Below are positions 30,021-39,707 of a stretch of DNA of 64,000 nt, one piece after another (the first letter of the stretch is position 1; each line of letters starts with the position of its first letter). The DNA is from Candidatus Saccharicenans sp. Its GTDB lineage: Bacteria; Acidobacteriota; Aminicenantia; Aminicenantales; Saccharicenantaceae. The notes below the pieces were generated by a model. That model saw nothing but the letters and a program-made list of their open reading frames with translations. It searched no databases and was not told the origin of the DNA. Made by a program: the position numbers and the translations under genes. Location of the stretch: contig JASEIU010000006.1 in NCBI GenBank assembly GCA_030017715.1, forward strand, positions 45,495 through 109,494. Direction: 5' to 3'.

Positions 30021-31008
30021 TTCTAATCTCTCTAAGGAAAATGGTTACTTCACCGCTCATTATAGCCAAATTCGGGTTTTTCTTTAAGCGCCCGAGGTAA
30101 TCCTCCATCTGCCTGACTCCCTGACCGGCCTTCTCCGCAGACACCAGACCGGTCAGTTGCTCCAGTTCCGGGCCCAGGTCGGGGTTGAGCAGCAGATCTC
30201 TCTGCCCGGCTTGAAACGCGAGCAGGTCCCGGAAAAAGACCGAGAAAAATTTCAGGGTTTCTCTGAATCCGGACATGGCATCCCTCCTGGCTCTTCCGGC
30301 CACCAGGCTCAAAAAATCTTCAACCTCGCCCGCTTGCAGAAGCTGCTTAAAGAGCAGCCAGGCCTGATTGCGTCCGGCCAGGAATTCCTCCCAGTCGGTC
30401 TCCAGCACTGCCTTCAGATTACCCTCGGAGGCCTGAGCCAACAGCCTGGCTCTATCAGCCGGCCAGCCGCTGTCGACCAGAGCCTTCTCCACCTCTTCCT
30501 GGCTGAGGGGGCTGAACCGCAGCACCTGGCAGCGGGAGCGGATGGTCGGCAGAATGAGCTGCAGGTCTTCGGTCAGCAGGATGAAATAAGCAAAAGCCCG
30601 GGGCTCTTCCAGCGTTTTGAGCAGGGAATTGGCCACGGTTTCGTTCATTCTGTCGGCTTCGTCAATTATAAAAACCAGCCGGCCCTGGGCCCAGGGTCTG
30701 AGAGTGGCCTGGTAATTTACTTCTTCTATCTGCTCCTTGACGATTTGTTCCCGGTTCTTTTCTCGAGCTATAACCCGGAGGTTAGGGTGCTGACCGCGCT
30801 CTATACGCAAACAGGAATCGCAGCGGTCGCAGGAATCGTCAGTCTGCTGCAGGCAGTTCAGGGCCTTGGCCACGGTCAGAGCCATCTGCAGCTTGCCGGT
30901 CCCGGCCGGGCCGAAGAAGAGCAGAGAATTGGGCAGCCTGCCCTTACTCAGGGAAAGTTTCAGAATCTGCTTTACCTGTTCGTTACCCCAGATTTCCCGG
31001 AAACTCAT
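30013..31008 (-). CDS. holB: DNA polymerase III delta' subunit
   Basis: 331 residues, AAA+ clamp-loader type. The P-loop is GPAGTGKL, with Leu where Ser/Thr is usual, a deviation common in delta' because it does not hydrolyse ATP. A zinc module CDRCDSC follows (two more ligands nearby). IIDEADRMNETVANSLLKTL and IRSRCQVLRF (SRC motif) complete the assignment. Part of the beta-clamp loader with HolA, encoded at 59701. AGAGGATAG precedes the ATG. Confidence 0.95.
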   Translation of the reverse strand: MSFREIWGNEQVKQILKLSLSKGRLPNSLLFFGPAGTGKLQMALTVAKALNCLQQTDDSCDRCDSCLRIERGQHPNLRVIAREKNREQIVKEQIEEVNYQATLRPWAQGRLVFIIDEADRMNETVANSLLKTLEEPRAFAYFILLTEDLQLILPTIRSRCQVLRFSPLSQEEVEKALVDSGWPADRARLLAQASEGNLKAVLETDWEEFLAGRNQAWLLFKQLLQAGEVEDFLSLVAGRARRDAMSGFRETLKFFSVFFRDLLAFQAGQRDLLLNPDLGPELEQLTGLVSAEKAGQGVRQMEDYLGRLKKNPNLAIMSGEVTIFLREIRND

Positions 31009-31014
31009 TCAGCG

Positions 31015-33540
31015 CTATCCTCTCAACCCGGCGTGGACTCCGGAATAGAGCACCTGCCTTAGATAATATCCGGTGTGAGACTTTTCCACCCCGGCCACTT
31101 CTTCCGGCCGACCGGCCGCCACCACTTCTCCGCCTGCCTGACCTCCCTCCGGTCCCAGGTCAATAATGTAATCGCAGTACTTGATAACTTCAAGATTGTG
31201 TTCAATGATGACCACGGTGTTGCCCATGTCCACCAGCCTTTCCAGAACCTTCAGCAGCTTGCTGACATCGTCAAAATGGAGCCCGGTGGTCGGCTCATCC
31301 AGAAGGTACAGTGTCCGTCCGGTATCACGGCGGCTGAGCTCCCGGGTCAACTTAATCCTCTGAGCCTCGCCGCCTGAAAGCTGAGGCGCCGGCTGGCCCA
31401 GTCGGAGATAGCCCAGCCCTACCTGCTGCAGCAGCTCCAGCTTGCGCCTGAGCGCCGGATAAGCCCGGAGCAGGCCGGCGGCTTCATCCACCGTCATGTC
31501 CAGAAAATCGGCGATATTCTTGTCCCGGTATGTCACAGCCAGCGTCTCCTTGTTGTATCTCCGGCCCTGACAGCGGTCGCAGGTGACATAGACGTCGGGC
31601 AGAAAATGCATTTCCACCTTTTTCACTCCCGCTCCCTGGCAGTCCTCGCAACGCCCGCCGTGGACGTTGAAACTGAACCGACCGGGGCGGTATCCCCTGC
31701 GGCGGGCTTCCGGAGTCATGGAGAAAAGCTGCCTCAAGTGGCCGAAAATCCCGGTATAGGTGGCCGGGTTGGAACGAGGTGTGCGCCCGATTGGTCTCTG
31801 GTCGACCGAGACCACCTTGTCTATGTTTTCCAGCCCTTCCAGAGCCCGATGCTTTCCCGGCTGAACCTTAGCCCGGTATAATTTTTTCAACAGGGCGCGA
31901 TAGAGAACATCATAAACCAGGCTGCTCTTGCCAGACCCGGACACTCCGGTTACAGCCGTCATTACGCCGAGGGGAAAACTGACGTCGATGTTTTTCAAAT
32001 TATGCTCGGCCGCTCCACGGACTGTAAGCCAGCCCGAGGGAGTCCGGCGCCTCTCCGGCACCGGAACCGATTTTTCCCCGCGCAGGTACCTGGCGGTCAG
32101 GGAGTCGCTCGATTTCAGGATGTTCTGGAGCGGACCGCAGGCCACCAGCCGGCCGCCGCTCTCTCCTGCCCCTGGCCCGAGGTCAATCAGATAGTCAGCC
32201 GAACGGATGGTCTGCTCATCATGTTCGACCACGACTATCGAATTCCCGGCGTCCCGGAGCTGACGCAACAGTCTGATCAGCTGGCCATTGTCGCGCTGAT
32301 GCAGGCCGATGGTCGGCTCGTCCAGGACATAAAGAATGCCCCTCAACCTGGACCCTACCTGGGCGGCCAGCCTTATTCTCTGGGCCTCGCCGCCCGACAG
32401 CGAGGAGCCGGAGCGGTTGAGGTCAAGGTAGGCCAGGCCGAGCTCCTTCATCACCAGCAGCCGGTCTTTAACTTCCTTCATTATTTTTTCGGCCACGGCC
32501 TGAACCTGGCCGTTAAAACTCAGCCTGTTCATTCTTTCCAGCAACTGTCCAACGTCGAGCGAAGCCAGTTCATGGATGTTGAAGCCGTCGATTCTGACCC
32601 AGAGGCTTTCTTTCTTAAGGCGCTGGCCGCGGCACTCGGGACAAAGGTCCGCCGTTAACTCCACTTCGCCCCATTCGTTGAGCGCCGTCAGGTATCCCAG
32701 GCCGTGGCACCGGCTGCAGGCCCCGTAAGGGCTGTTGAAAGAAAAATTTCTTGGCTCCAGGGGCTGAAAGCTGCGCCCGCAGGATGGACAGGCCAGCTTC
32801 CGGGAAAAATATGATTCCTGGCCGGTCGAGTCCAGCACCAGCACGCCACCGTCGGACATTTCCAGACTTTTTTCCACTGCTTCCTGGAAACGAAGAGCGT
32901 TCTTATCTTCCAGCTTCAGTTCATCCACCAGGATTTCAAGGTTGTGCTTGCGGTTCTTGTCAAGTTGAATCTTTTGCTCCAGGTCATGCAGTCGGCCGTC
33001 AACCCGGGCTCTCAGGAAACCCTTTCGCCTGAACTTCTCCAGAAGCTGCTGATACTCGCCCTTCCGCCCCCGGACCAGAGGCGCCAGAATCATGATTTTC
33101 CGTCCGAAAAACCTGGACTTTAGCAGACCCAGAATTTGCTCCCGGCTGCTGGCTTTTACTGGCACCCGGCAGTCCGGACAGTAGATTGTTCCCAGACGGG
33201 CATACAGGAGGCGCAGCAGGTCGTAAATCTCGGTGATGGTGCCCACGGTTGACCGGGGATTGAAGGAAATGGTTTTCTGGTCGACTGAAATTGCCGGCGA
33301 CAGGCCTTCTATGGATTCGACCTCGGGTTTTTCCAGCTGTTCGATGAACTGTCGGGCATAGGTCGAAAGACAGTCTATGTATCTTCGCTGTCCCTCGGCA
33401 AAGAGGGTATCAAAGGCCAGCGAAGATTTGCCCGAGCCGCTGGGCCCGGTAACAATGACCAGCCGGTTTCGCGGCAGATCGACATCAATTTTCTTAAGGT
33501 TATGCTGGGCTGCCTTCCGAACCCTGATTTCCTGAAGCAT
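31015..33540 (-). CDS. uvrA: Excinuclease ABC subunit A lacking the insertion domain
   Basis: 841 residues against about 940 in usual UvrA. Present: Walker [13 protein letters not shown], zinc module 1 (YCPDC), the UvrB-binding domain (about residues 125-240), zinc module 2 (CPSCGRSF...CSRCHGLG), signature [11 protein letters not shown], second Walker [12 protein letters not shown], the C-terminal zinc finger (CEDCQGAG...CDRCQG) and the second signature. Right after zinc module 2 only about 20 residues precede CPECRGQRL, where the roughly 100-residue insertion domain normally sits. It recognises bulky lesions with UvrB. TAAAAT is 6 nt before the ATG; no ribosome-binding site. Confidence 0.96.
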   Translation of the reverse strand: MLQEIRVRKAAQHNLKKIDVDLPRNRLVIVTGPSGSGKSSLAFDTLFAEGQRRYIDCLSTYARQFIEQLEKPEVESIEGLSPAISVDQKTISFNPRSTVGTITEIYDLLRLLYARLGTIYCPDCRVPVKASSREQILGLLKSRFFGRKIMILAPLVRGRKGEYQQLLEKFRRKGFLRARVDGRLHDLEQKIQLDKNRKHNLEILVDELKLEDKNALRFQEAVEKSLEMSDGGVLVLDSTGQESYFSRKLACPSCGRSFQPLEPRNFSFNSPYGACSRCHGLGYLTALNEWGEVELTADLCPECRGQRLKKESLWVRIDGFNIHELASLDVGQLLERMNRLSFNGQVQAVAEKIMKEVKDRLLVMKELGLAYLDLNRSGSSLSGGEAQRIRLAAQVGSRLRGILYVLDEPTIGLHQRDNGQLIRLLRQLRDAGNSIVVVEHDEQTIRSADYLIDLGPGAGESGGRLVACGPLQNILKSSDSLTARYLRGEKSVPVPERRRTPSGWLTVRGAAEHNLKNIDVSFPLGVMTAVTGVSGSGKSSLVYDVLYRALLKKLYRAKVQPGKHRALEGLENIDKVVSVDQRPIGRTPRSNPATYTGIFGHLRQLFSMTPEARRRGYRPGRFSFNVHGGRCEDCQGAGVKKVEMHFLPDVYVTCDRCQGRRYNKETLAVTYRDKNIADFLDMTVDEAAGLLRAYPALRRKLELLQQVGLGYLRLGQPAPQLSGGEAQRIKLTRELSRRDTGRTLYLLDEPTTGLHFDDVSKLLKVLERLVDMGNTVVIIEHNLEVIKYCDYIIDLGPEGGQAGGEVVAAGRPEEVAGVEKSHTGYYLRQVLYSGVHAGLRG

Positions 33541-33634
33541 GGCTATATTTTAGCACGTTCGGGTTGATTTCCGAGACCGGGAAACAGGTTTTATAATCTC
33601 GTTCTTTATTTTATAATAGCAGCGATTAACTGCC

Positions 33635-35995
33635 ATGAACAAAGAAGACCGACTGCTTAAAAGCATAGATATTCTCCGCAATCTGGCCGCCCCCTACGGC
33701 TCGATTACCACCATCAAGTACCTGCCGCCGCGGCCCGGGAGTTTCAGCGATTATCCTTCCGGCGTTCACCCCCGCCTGGTGGAAGCCCTGAAGAAGAAAG
33801 GTTTTGGCGCACTCTATTCCCACCAGAGCCAGGCCTGGGAAAAAATCAAAGAGGGAAAGAATGTGGTGGTGGTCACGCCGACCGCCTCCGGCAAGACGCT
33901 CTGTTACAACCTGCCGGTGCTGGATTGTATCCTCCGCGACCCTTCCAGCCGGGCTATTTACCTTTTCCCGACCAAAGCCCTCAGCCAGGACCAGCGGGCC
34001 GAGCTGGATGAAACCATAGAGCTGCTGGGAGAAGAAATAAAAATTTTTACCTACGACGGGGACACGCCACAGGATGCCCGTCGGGCCATCCGCAGCCAGG
34101 GGCACATCATCATCACCAACCCCGACATGCTGCATTCCGGCATCCTGCCCCACCATACCAAGTGGATCAAGCTATTCGAAAACCTGAAATACATCATTAT
34201 CGACGAACTCCACAACTACCGCGGGGTGTTCGGCAGCCACGTGGCTAACGTCATCAGGCGCTTGAAGAGAATTGCCGCCTTCTACGGGGCCAGACCGCAA
34301 TTCATCTTATCGACGGCCACCATTGCCAACCCGCAGGACATGGCCCGGAAAATGATCGAAGAGCCGGTTGAGCTCATCGACCAGAACGGCGCTCCGTCAG
34401 GAGAAAAATATTTCGTTTTCTATACGCCCCCGGTGGTCAACCCTCACCTGGGCATCAGAAGGTCCTACATTAACGAAGCCCGCAGAATCGCGGCCGTGTT
34501 TCTCAACCAGCGACTCCAGACCATTGTTTTTGCCCAGAGCCGGCTGCTGACCGAAGTCCTGGTCACCTACCTGAAAAGCGACCTGGAAAAGGGCCTGAAG
34601 GACGAAGGCCTGATCCGGGGCTACCGCGGCGGTTACCTGCCGACCAGGCGCCGGGAAATCGAAAAAGGTCTGAGAGAAGGAAAAATACTGGGAGTGGTTT
34701 CCACCAACGCCCTGGAGCTGGGGATAGACATCGGGACTCTGGATGCGGCCGTCCTGGCCGGCTACCCGGGAACCATTGCCAGCACCTGGCAGAGAGCCGG
34801 GCGGGCCGGCCGGAAGACCGGCAGGTCAGCCGCGGTTCTGGTGGCTTCTTCCTCTCCCCTTGACCAGTTCATCATCAACCACCCGGACTACTTTTTCTCC
34901 AGCCCGCCGGAGCTGGCCCTGATTAATCCCGACAACCTATCCATCCTGGTCAATCATATTCAATGCGCCGCCTTCGAGCTGCCCTTCGAAGACGGAGAGA
35001 AATTCGGAGCGGTGGAAATTGATGAGATCTTGAAATTGCTGGAAGAAGAAGAGATGCTCCACCACACTCAGAACAAGTGGTTCTGGACTTCAGAAGCCTA
35101 CCCGGCTGACGCTATTTCCCTGCGCAGCATCAGTTCCGATAATTTCGTGGTGGTGGATACGACCGACCAGCCGCGGGTGATTGCCGAGGTCGATTTCTCT
35201 TCGGCCCTGACCACCCTGCACCCCAAGGCCATCTACATCTGCGAGGGTGAACAATATTTTGTGGAAGAATTCGATTACGAGCAGCGCAAGGCCTATGTCA
35301 AGAAGACAGATGTAGACTATTTCACCGACGCTATAGACTACACCAACGTCAAGATACTGGATATTTTTGACCGTCAGGACATTCCTCAGGGTTGGGTCTC
35401 TCACGGCGAAGTTCATGTGGCCACCCAGGTGGTGGGATTCAAGAAAATCAAGTTCCACACGATGGAAAATGTGGGCGCCGGCGAACTTCAGCTTCCCCAG
35501 AACGAGATGAGCACCACCAGTTTCTGGCTGACCATCCCGGCCGAGATCTACCAGACGCTGCCCTTTACTCCTGAGCAGCGGACTAACGGTCTGTTCGGGC
35601 TATCCTATCTCCTGCACCACGTGGCTCCGCTCTTCTTGATGTGCGACCTGCACGATTTGGGTGTGGCCATCGGCGACAATTTCTCCGGTCAGTCTCTCCC
35701 GCCCCGGGAGTTGCCGCGCCATCGTCTGCCCCAGGATGAAAAAAACCGGGTCTTTCTCAGCCCGGATTTTTCGCCCAACCTTTTCCTCTACGATAACTTT
35801 CCCGGCGGAATAGGTCTCAGCCCGGCCCTGTTCGAATTGAAGATCCGCTTGCTTCAGGCCTGCCTGGGGACGATTGAAGCCTGTCCCTGCGAGGAAGGCT
35901 GCCCGTCCTGCGTCGGCCCGGCCAGAGAAAGCGGGGAAAAAGCTAAACAGGTGGCCCGGGAAATCCTGCAGAGATTACTTCTTGCAGGCACATAA
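33635..35995 (+). CDS. MrfA/YprA-type DEAD/DEAH helicase with C-terminal cysteine cluster
   Basis: 786 residues. Helicase motifs: Q/N region SHQSQAW, motif I TPTASGKT, II IIDELHNY, III STATIANP, V STNALELGIDIG, VI QRAGRAGR. The C-terminal DUF1998-like domain ends with ACPCEEGCPSCVGP, the four-cysteine site known to bind metal in MrfA. In Bacillus, MrfA works with MrfB in repair of mitomycin-type damage. No mrfB-like exonuclease is adjacent. The 3' end overlaps trkA on the other strand by 21 nt. Two TATAAT words lie upstream (33592, 33612). Confidence 0.92.
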   Translation: MNKEDRLLKSIDILRNLAAPYGSITTIKYLPPRPGSFSDYPSGVHPRLVEALKKKGFGALYSHQSQAWEKIKEGKNVVVVTPTASGKTLCYNLPVLDCILRDPSSRAIYLFPTKALSQDQRAELDETIELLGEEIKIFTYDGDTPQDARRAIRSQGHIIITNPDMLHSGILPHHTKWIKLFENLKYIIIDELHNYRGVFGSHVANVIRRLKRIAAFYGARPQFILSTATIANPQDMARKMIEEPVELIDQNGAPSGEKYFVFYTPPVVNPHLGIRRSYINEARRIAAVFLNQRLQTIVFAQSRLLTEVLVTYLKSDLEKGLKDEGLIRGYRGGYLPTRRREIEKGLREGKILGVVSTNALELGIDIGTLDAAVLAGYPGTIASTWQRAGRAGRKTGRSAAVLVASSSPLDQFIINHPDYFFSSPPELALINPDNLSILVNHIQCAAFELPFEDGEKFGAVEIDEILKLLEEEEMLHHTQNKWFWTSEAYPADAISLRSISSDNFVVVDTTDQPRVIAEVDFSSALTTLHPKAIYICEGEQYFVEEFDYEQRKAYVKKTDVDYFTDAIDYTNVKILDIFDRQDIPQGWVSHGEVHVATQVVGFKKIKFHTMENVGAGELQLPQNEMSTTSFWLTIPAEIYQTLPFTPEQRTNGLFGLSYLLHHVAPLFLMCDLHDLGVAIGDNFSGQSLPPRELPRHRLPQDEKNRVFLSPDFSPNLFLYDNFPGGIGLSPALFELKIRLLQACLGTIEACPCEEGCPSCVGPARESGEKAKQVAREILQRLLLAGT

Positions 35996-36631
35996 TTCGG
36001 CGATGTTTTCTTCCTCTCCCATTACCACCAGGACATCGCTGTCCTTGATCACAAAATCGGCCCCGGGGATAAAAATCAGCTGATCAGGCACCAGCTGCCG
36101 AACAGCTATAACCTGAACCCGGTAGCGATTGGTCAGGTCCAGGTCCCTCAGCTTTTTGCCGATGAACGCCTCGGGCGGGACAATTTCCTGAATGCTGATG
36201 TTCTCGGCCAGGGGAAGGTATTCCAGGACATTCCTGGAGCTCAAACGCTGGGCCAGCCTTATGGCCATATCTCTTTCGGGATAGATGACCTCGGTTGCCC
36301 CGATGGACTCAAGAATTTTCCCGTGGTCCAGACTCAAGGCCTTAGCCAGGATGCGGTTGACGCCCAGTTCATGAAGGTAAAGCACCGTCAGAATCGAGGA
36401 TTCCATCTCCGGGCCCAGGCTGACCACCACCACGTCCATGTCCTGAATCCCCAGAGCCTTAAGGCTCTCTTTATCGGCCGAGTCCATCCAGACAGCCTGG
36501 CTGGAAAAATCCTTGGCCTCATCCACCTTGTCTTTATCTTTATCAATGACCAGAACCTCATGGCCTTTTTCGTACAGGGTTCTGGCCAGATAACTGCCGA
36601 AACTTCCAAGACCGATGACGGCAAATTTCAT
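35975..36631 (-). CDS. trkA: Potassium uptake regulatory subunit TrkA/KtrA
   Basis: 218 residues, one RCK unit: Rossmann NAD/ATP-binding part (GLGSFGSYLARTL, VIDKDKDKV) followed by a TrkA-C domain (EAFIGKKLRDLDLTNRYRVQ). It forms a cytoplasmic gating ring for the membrane subunit encoded 39 nt upstream. Single-unit length matches KtrA rather than the double TrkA of E. coli. Confidence 0.93.
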   Translation of the reverse strand: MKFAVIGLGSFGSYLARTLYEKGHEVLVIDKDKDKVDEAKDFSSQAVWMDSADKESLKALGIQDMDVVVVSLGPEMESSILTVLYLHELGVNRILAKALSLDHGKILESIGATEVIYPERDMAIRLAQRLSSRNVLEYLPLAENISIQEIVPPEAFIGKKLRDLDLTNRYRVQVIAVRQLVPDQLIFIPGADFVIKDSDVLVVMGEEENIAELCACKK

Positions 36632-36670
36632 TTTGATTCTCCTGGGTGACAGCCGCTATTCCCTGATATT

Positions 36671-38014
36671 TTAACCCACCATAATGCTTTCTTCAATAAA
36701 CTGGTAATGGCCGGCCGGCTTGACCCGGCTGAAGGCATAGAGCATGGTCAACGGCCCGATCCGGCCGAGATACATGGTGATAATCAGGACCAGCTTGCTG
36801 AGGGGGTGAAGATTCGGGGTGATGCCCAGGGACAGGCCGACCGTACCGAAGGCAGACACCACTTCAAACAGAGCTTCTTTTAAGACCAGCTGAGGTTGAA
36901 TTATGAGCAGGGCCATGGTTGAAGCGAAAATCAGCGACATAGCCAGCGAGATCAAGGTATAGGCCCTGGTAATGTCGTCGTTCTTAATGGCTCTGGAGAA
37001 AATTTGAGGCACCTCCTGCCCGTGGATTCGAGACCGCAGGAAGGCAAAGACCACGCCGAAGGTGGTGGTTTTGACGCCGCCGCCGGTCGACCCCGGCGAA
37101 GCCCCGATGAACATGATCAAGATTATCAGCAGCAGAGAAGCCACGGACAGGCTGTTGAGGTCGACCGTGTTGAATCCGGCTGTCCGGGCCGAAACCACCT
37201 GAAAAACCGAAGCCATGACCTTATCCTTGAGAGGCAGATTGGAAAAACCGCGGTCGAATTCCATCAGGAACAGCAGAACGGCTCCGGTCAGTATGATTCC
37301 CAGGGTAATGGCCACCACGAACTTGGTATGGAGCGAAAACTTGACTCTTTCCTTCTTCAGACTGTTTCGGAGGGCCAGTTTTATTTCCTGCAGGACAAAA
37401 AAGCCCAGCCCCCCGAACACTATCAGGAAAATCATGGTCAGGTTGACAAGGGCATCGCCCTGATAGTTCATCAGGCTGTCGGAAAAAAGCGAAAAGCCGG
37501 CGTTGCAGAAGGCCGAAACCGAGTGAAAGACCGAAAGGACCAGGGCCCGGGAAAAAGAGCCCTGTCCTGAGAATTTCAATAAAAGGGCCGCCGTCCCGAT
37601 TAGCTCAAAACTTAAGGTGAACAGGAAGACATCCCTGAGCAAAGCCCGAAAATCCGAAATAGCCGCCGGTCGGAAAGAACCTTCCACCACCAGTTTATCG
37701 GACAGACTGACCCGCCGGCCGGCCGTCATCAGGATGAAGCTGGAAAAAGTCATGATCCCCAGCCCGCCCAGCTGTATTAAGGTCAGCAACACCCCAAGCC
37801 CGAAAGGACTGAAGTAGTTCGGAGTGTCAACCACTATCAACCCGGTGACGCAGATAGCCGAGGCGGAAGTGAAAAGGGCATCAATCAGCGGAATCCGGCC
37901 CGACCGGGTGGACACGGGCAGGTAAAGGATCACAGTCCCGACGATGATGGCCAGCAGGAAACTCAGAGCCAGCAAACGGGGAGGATGCACCAGTTTCTTC
38001 TTAAAATTATTCAA
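36671..38014 (-). CDS. trkH: Potassium uptake membrane subunit TrkH/KtrB
   Basis: 447 residues with four pseudo-repeats of helix-pore loop-helix. Selectivity glycines are seen in SAICVTGLIVVD, SAFCNAGFSLF, SARTAGFNTVD and SAFGTVGLSLG. It conducts K+ with sodium or proton dependence in the inner membrane. The start is TTG at 38014 with AGAGGG just upstream. Same operon as trkA. Confidence 0.95.
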   Translation of the reverse strand: MNNFKKKLVHPPRLLALSFLLAIIVGTVILYLPVSTRSGRIPLIDALFTSASAICVTGLIVVDTPNYFSPFGLGVLLTLIQLGGLGIMTFSSFILMTAGRRVSLSDKLVVEGSFRPAAISDFRALLRDVFLFTLSFELIGTAALLLKFSGQGSFSRALVLSVFHSVSAFCNAGFSLFSDSLMNYQGDALVNLTMIFLIVFGGLGFFVLQEIKLALRNSLKKERVKFSLHTKFVVAITLGIILTGAVLLFLMEFDRGFSNLPLKDKVMASVFQVVSARTAGFNTVDLNSLSVASLLLIILIMFIGASPGSTGGGVKTTTFGVVFAFLRSRIHGQEVPQIFSRAIKNDDITRAYTLISLAMSLIFASTMALLIIQPQLVLKEALFEVVSAFGTVGLSLGITPNLHPLSKLVLIITMYLGRIGPLTMLYAFSRVKPAGHYQFIEESIMVG

Positions 38015-38036
38015 TTTGCCCTCTTATAAGTCCTTA

Positions 38037-38065
38037 ATTAAACCGCTTTTGGTCGCTTCCGTCAA
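38037..38065 (-). promoter_or_regulatory. Putative promoter of trkH-trkA
   Basis: On the minus strand TTGACG (38065-38060), 17-nt spacer, TTTAAT (38042-38037). It gives a leader of about 16 nt containing AGAGGG. Confidence 0.55.
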
Positions 38066-38272
38066 GTCTCCTCGCAGAGAGTGCACCTTCGCGTCCCCCG
38101 TCCGGGAGAGCGTCGAGTCCTTAACGGCCCTGGGCCCCCTGAAGCCGCCTTGCTTTCATAAGCTGCGGCGGTGAGGCCTGGAGGCTTAGGCCCCGCAAGA
38201 GGCCCCATATAAATTCAGCCATTGATGAAGTGGTGAGGATTCCATGTCCGAAACGCAGCACAGCCCGGCCGA

Positions 38273-38302
38273 ACGTTCTTTACAATCCGGGCCAGTAAAG
38301 AA
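38273..38302 (+). repeat. 5' extension of repeat copy 3
   Basis: 30 bp matching 7051-7080, upstream of copy 2, in 27 positions, including the word ATCCGGGCCA. The distance to the hairpin start is similar in both places (18-20 nt). Confidence 0.7.
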
Positions 38303-38320
38303 TTCCAGAGCCAGGATTTT

Positions 38321-38460
38321 CAGAGGCTGGCGCGGCGTGTCTCCGGACCGCCCGCAGCGGAAGGGGTTCCCCACGGGGGATGGGTGGAGCGGGGGTAAGT
38401 CAGGAGGCGCGCCGCGACAGGCCCCTCTTTACAACAAGAGCTGACAGAGAAACAGAGAGG
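38321..38460 (+). repeat. Structured intergenic repeat, copy 3 (diverged)
   Basis: The core of about 54 bp (from TCTCCG to GGTGGAGCG) is nearly identical to copies 1 and 2, and the flanks have diverged. Two pairs changed together: outer arm AGAGG/CCTCT (38322-38326 with 38424-38428) replaces GGAGG/CCTCC, and CGCGGC/GCCGCG (38331-38336 with 38411-38416) replaces CACGGC/GCCGTG. Confidence 0.85.
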
Positions 38461-38549
38461 CCGCGACGCCTGATGACTTTCGCACCGCGACACCCCTCTT
38501 GACGGCGGAAACATGGAGGACGGAAGAGGTGCGACCCGTCCCGGGCTGA

Positions 38550-38578
38550 TTGACAGACTTTCTCCCATATGTTAACTT
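38550..38578 (+). promoter_or_regulatory. Putative promoter of the tol-pal operon
   Basis: Perfect TTGACA (38550-38555), 17-nt spacer, TAACTT (38573-38578; keeps the three most conserved -10 bases). The -10 ends 9 nt before the tolQ ATG, which has no ribosome-binding site, implying a leaderless or nearly leaderless message. Confidence 0.5.
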
Positions 38579-38587
38579 GAAAAAGTC

Positions 38588-39256
38588 ATGAACGTTTTCA
38601 GTCTGATTTCGCAAGCCACCATAGTCGTCAAGCTTATCCTGTTGATTCTGGTCTTTTTTTCCGTTTTTTCCTGGGCCATCATTATCTATAAAAGGCGGAC
38701 CATAAAAGCGGCCGAAGTCTCCTCTCAGAATTTTCTGGAGGTTTTCCGCCGCAGCAAATCTCTTAATGAAGTTAACGAAGCGGCCCGCAAGTACAAGAAC
38801 AGCCCTTTGGCCAGCCTGTTTCAGGCCGGTTTTAAGGAACTGGTACACCTGACCAGGTCTAATCCGCAGGCCCAGGTTTCAATCAACGGCGAAAAGCTGG
38901 AAACCATCAACCGTTCGCTCCTCAGGGCCTCAAACTCTGAAATCAACCGGCTGGAAAGAATGATGAGTTTCCTGGCCACCTGCGGCAGCGTTACCCCGTT
39001 CATCGGTCTGCTGGGAACCGTCTGGGGAATCATGGATTCCTTCCATAAGATCGGGGTGGTCCGTTCGGCCAGCCTGGTCACGGTAGCCCCCGGCATCGCT
39101 GAAGCTTTGATTGCCACCGCCGTGGGCTTGTTCGCCGCCATCCCGGCGGTCATTGCCTACAATTATTTCCTGGGCCGCATCAAAGAAATGATTTCGGCCA
39201 TGGACGATTTCAGTCTTGAATTCTTAAACATCATAGAAAGGGTTTATGGCGGTTAA
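38588..39256 (+). CDS. tolQ: TolQ/ExbB-type proton channel subunit
   Basis: 222 residues, three membrane helices: residues 13-34, about 140-162 and 172-195. The conserved channel stretch GSVTPFIGLLGTVWGIMDSF and ATAVGLFAAIPAVIAYNYF is intact. With TolR it uses the proton motive force to drive TolA. Its neighbours tolR, tolA, tolB, pal and cpoB make the Tol rather than Ton assignment secure. Confidence 0.94.
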   Translation: MNVFSLISQATIVVKLILLILVFFSVFSWAIIIYKRRTIKAAEVSSQNFLEVFRRSKSLNEVNEAARKYKNSPLASLFQAGFKELVHLTRSNPQAQVSINGEKLETINRSLLRASNSEINRLERMMSFLATCGSVTPFIGLLGTVWGIMDSFHKIGVVRSASLVTVAPGIAEALIATAVGLFAAIPAVIAYNYFLGRIKEMISAMDDFSLEFLNIIERVYGG

Positions 39257-39707
39257 TTTGAACCCGGCTCCGGTCTCCGGCGGCCGGAGACGCCTGGGCA
39301 CATCCATGTCGGAAATCAACGTTACCCCTCTGGTCGACGTCATGCTGGTGCTGCTGATAATCTTCATGGTGACCGCGCCTATGATGCAATCCGGGATCGG
39401 CCTTAACCTGCCCCAGGCGGAAACCGAATCGGCTCCAGCCGAAGAGGGCCTGACGCTGACCATCACCGCTGACGGTTACATCCACCTCGGCGAATCGGTG
39501 ATCAACATCAACCTGCTGGAAAGACGGCTGCAGGAATACTTTTACAACAGGACCAAAAAAATAATCTACATCCGGGCTGACCGCAACCTGAATTATGGCC
39601 AGCTCGTCCAGGTTCTGGATATTGTCAAGAAATCAGGGATTGAAATAGTCGGTCTGGTTACCGAGCCGCTGGAAAAACCGCCAGCCAGGAAACGGACCGG
39701 CCGATGA
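39246..39707 (+). CDS. tolR: TolR/ExbD-type protein
   Basis: 153 residues. One membrane helix (residues 28-47) begins with the key aspartate in EINVTPLVDVMLVLLIIFMV (shorten: VTPLVDVML), the proton-carrying residue. A periplasmic domain follows (DRNLNYGQLVQVLDIVKKSG). It overlaps tolQ by 11 nt and tolA by 4 nt. Confidence 0.94.
   Translation: MAVNLNPAPVSGGRRRLGTSMSEINVTPLVDVMLVLLIIFMVTAPMMQSGIGLNLPQAETESAPAEEGLTLTITADGYIHLGESVININLLERRLQEYFYNRTKKIIYIRADRNLNYGQLVQVLDIVKKSGIEIVGLVTEPLEKPPARKRTGR

Larger units (their letters stand above)
38015..38587. other. 573-nt gene-free region between trkH and tolQ
   Basis: It holds the trkH promoter at the left end and a unique GC-rich stretch (38070-38220) with an imperfect inverted pair around GGCCT/AGGCC near 38178. 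The third repeat copy with its 5' extension (38273-38460) and the tolQ promoter at the right end complete it. No coding frame is convincing. Confidence 0.7.

Noticed and set aside
33592-33617. Two TATAAT words before the MrfA-type helicase gene as a defined promoter
   Set aside because: The nearest -35-like TTGATT is 22 nt from the first and too far from the second; left unassigned.
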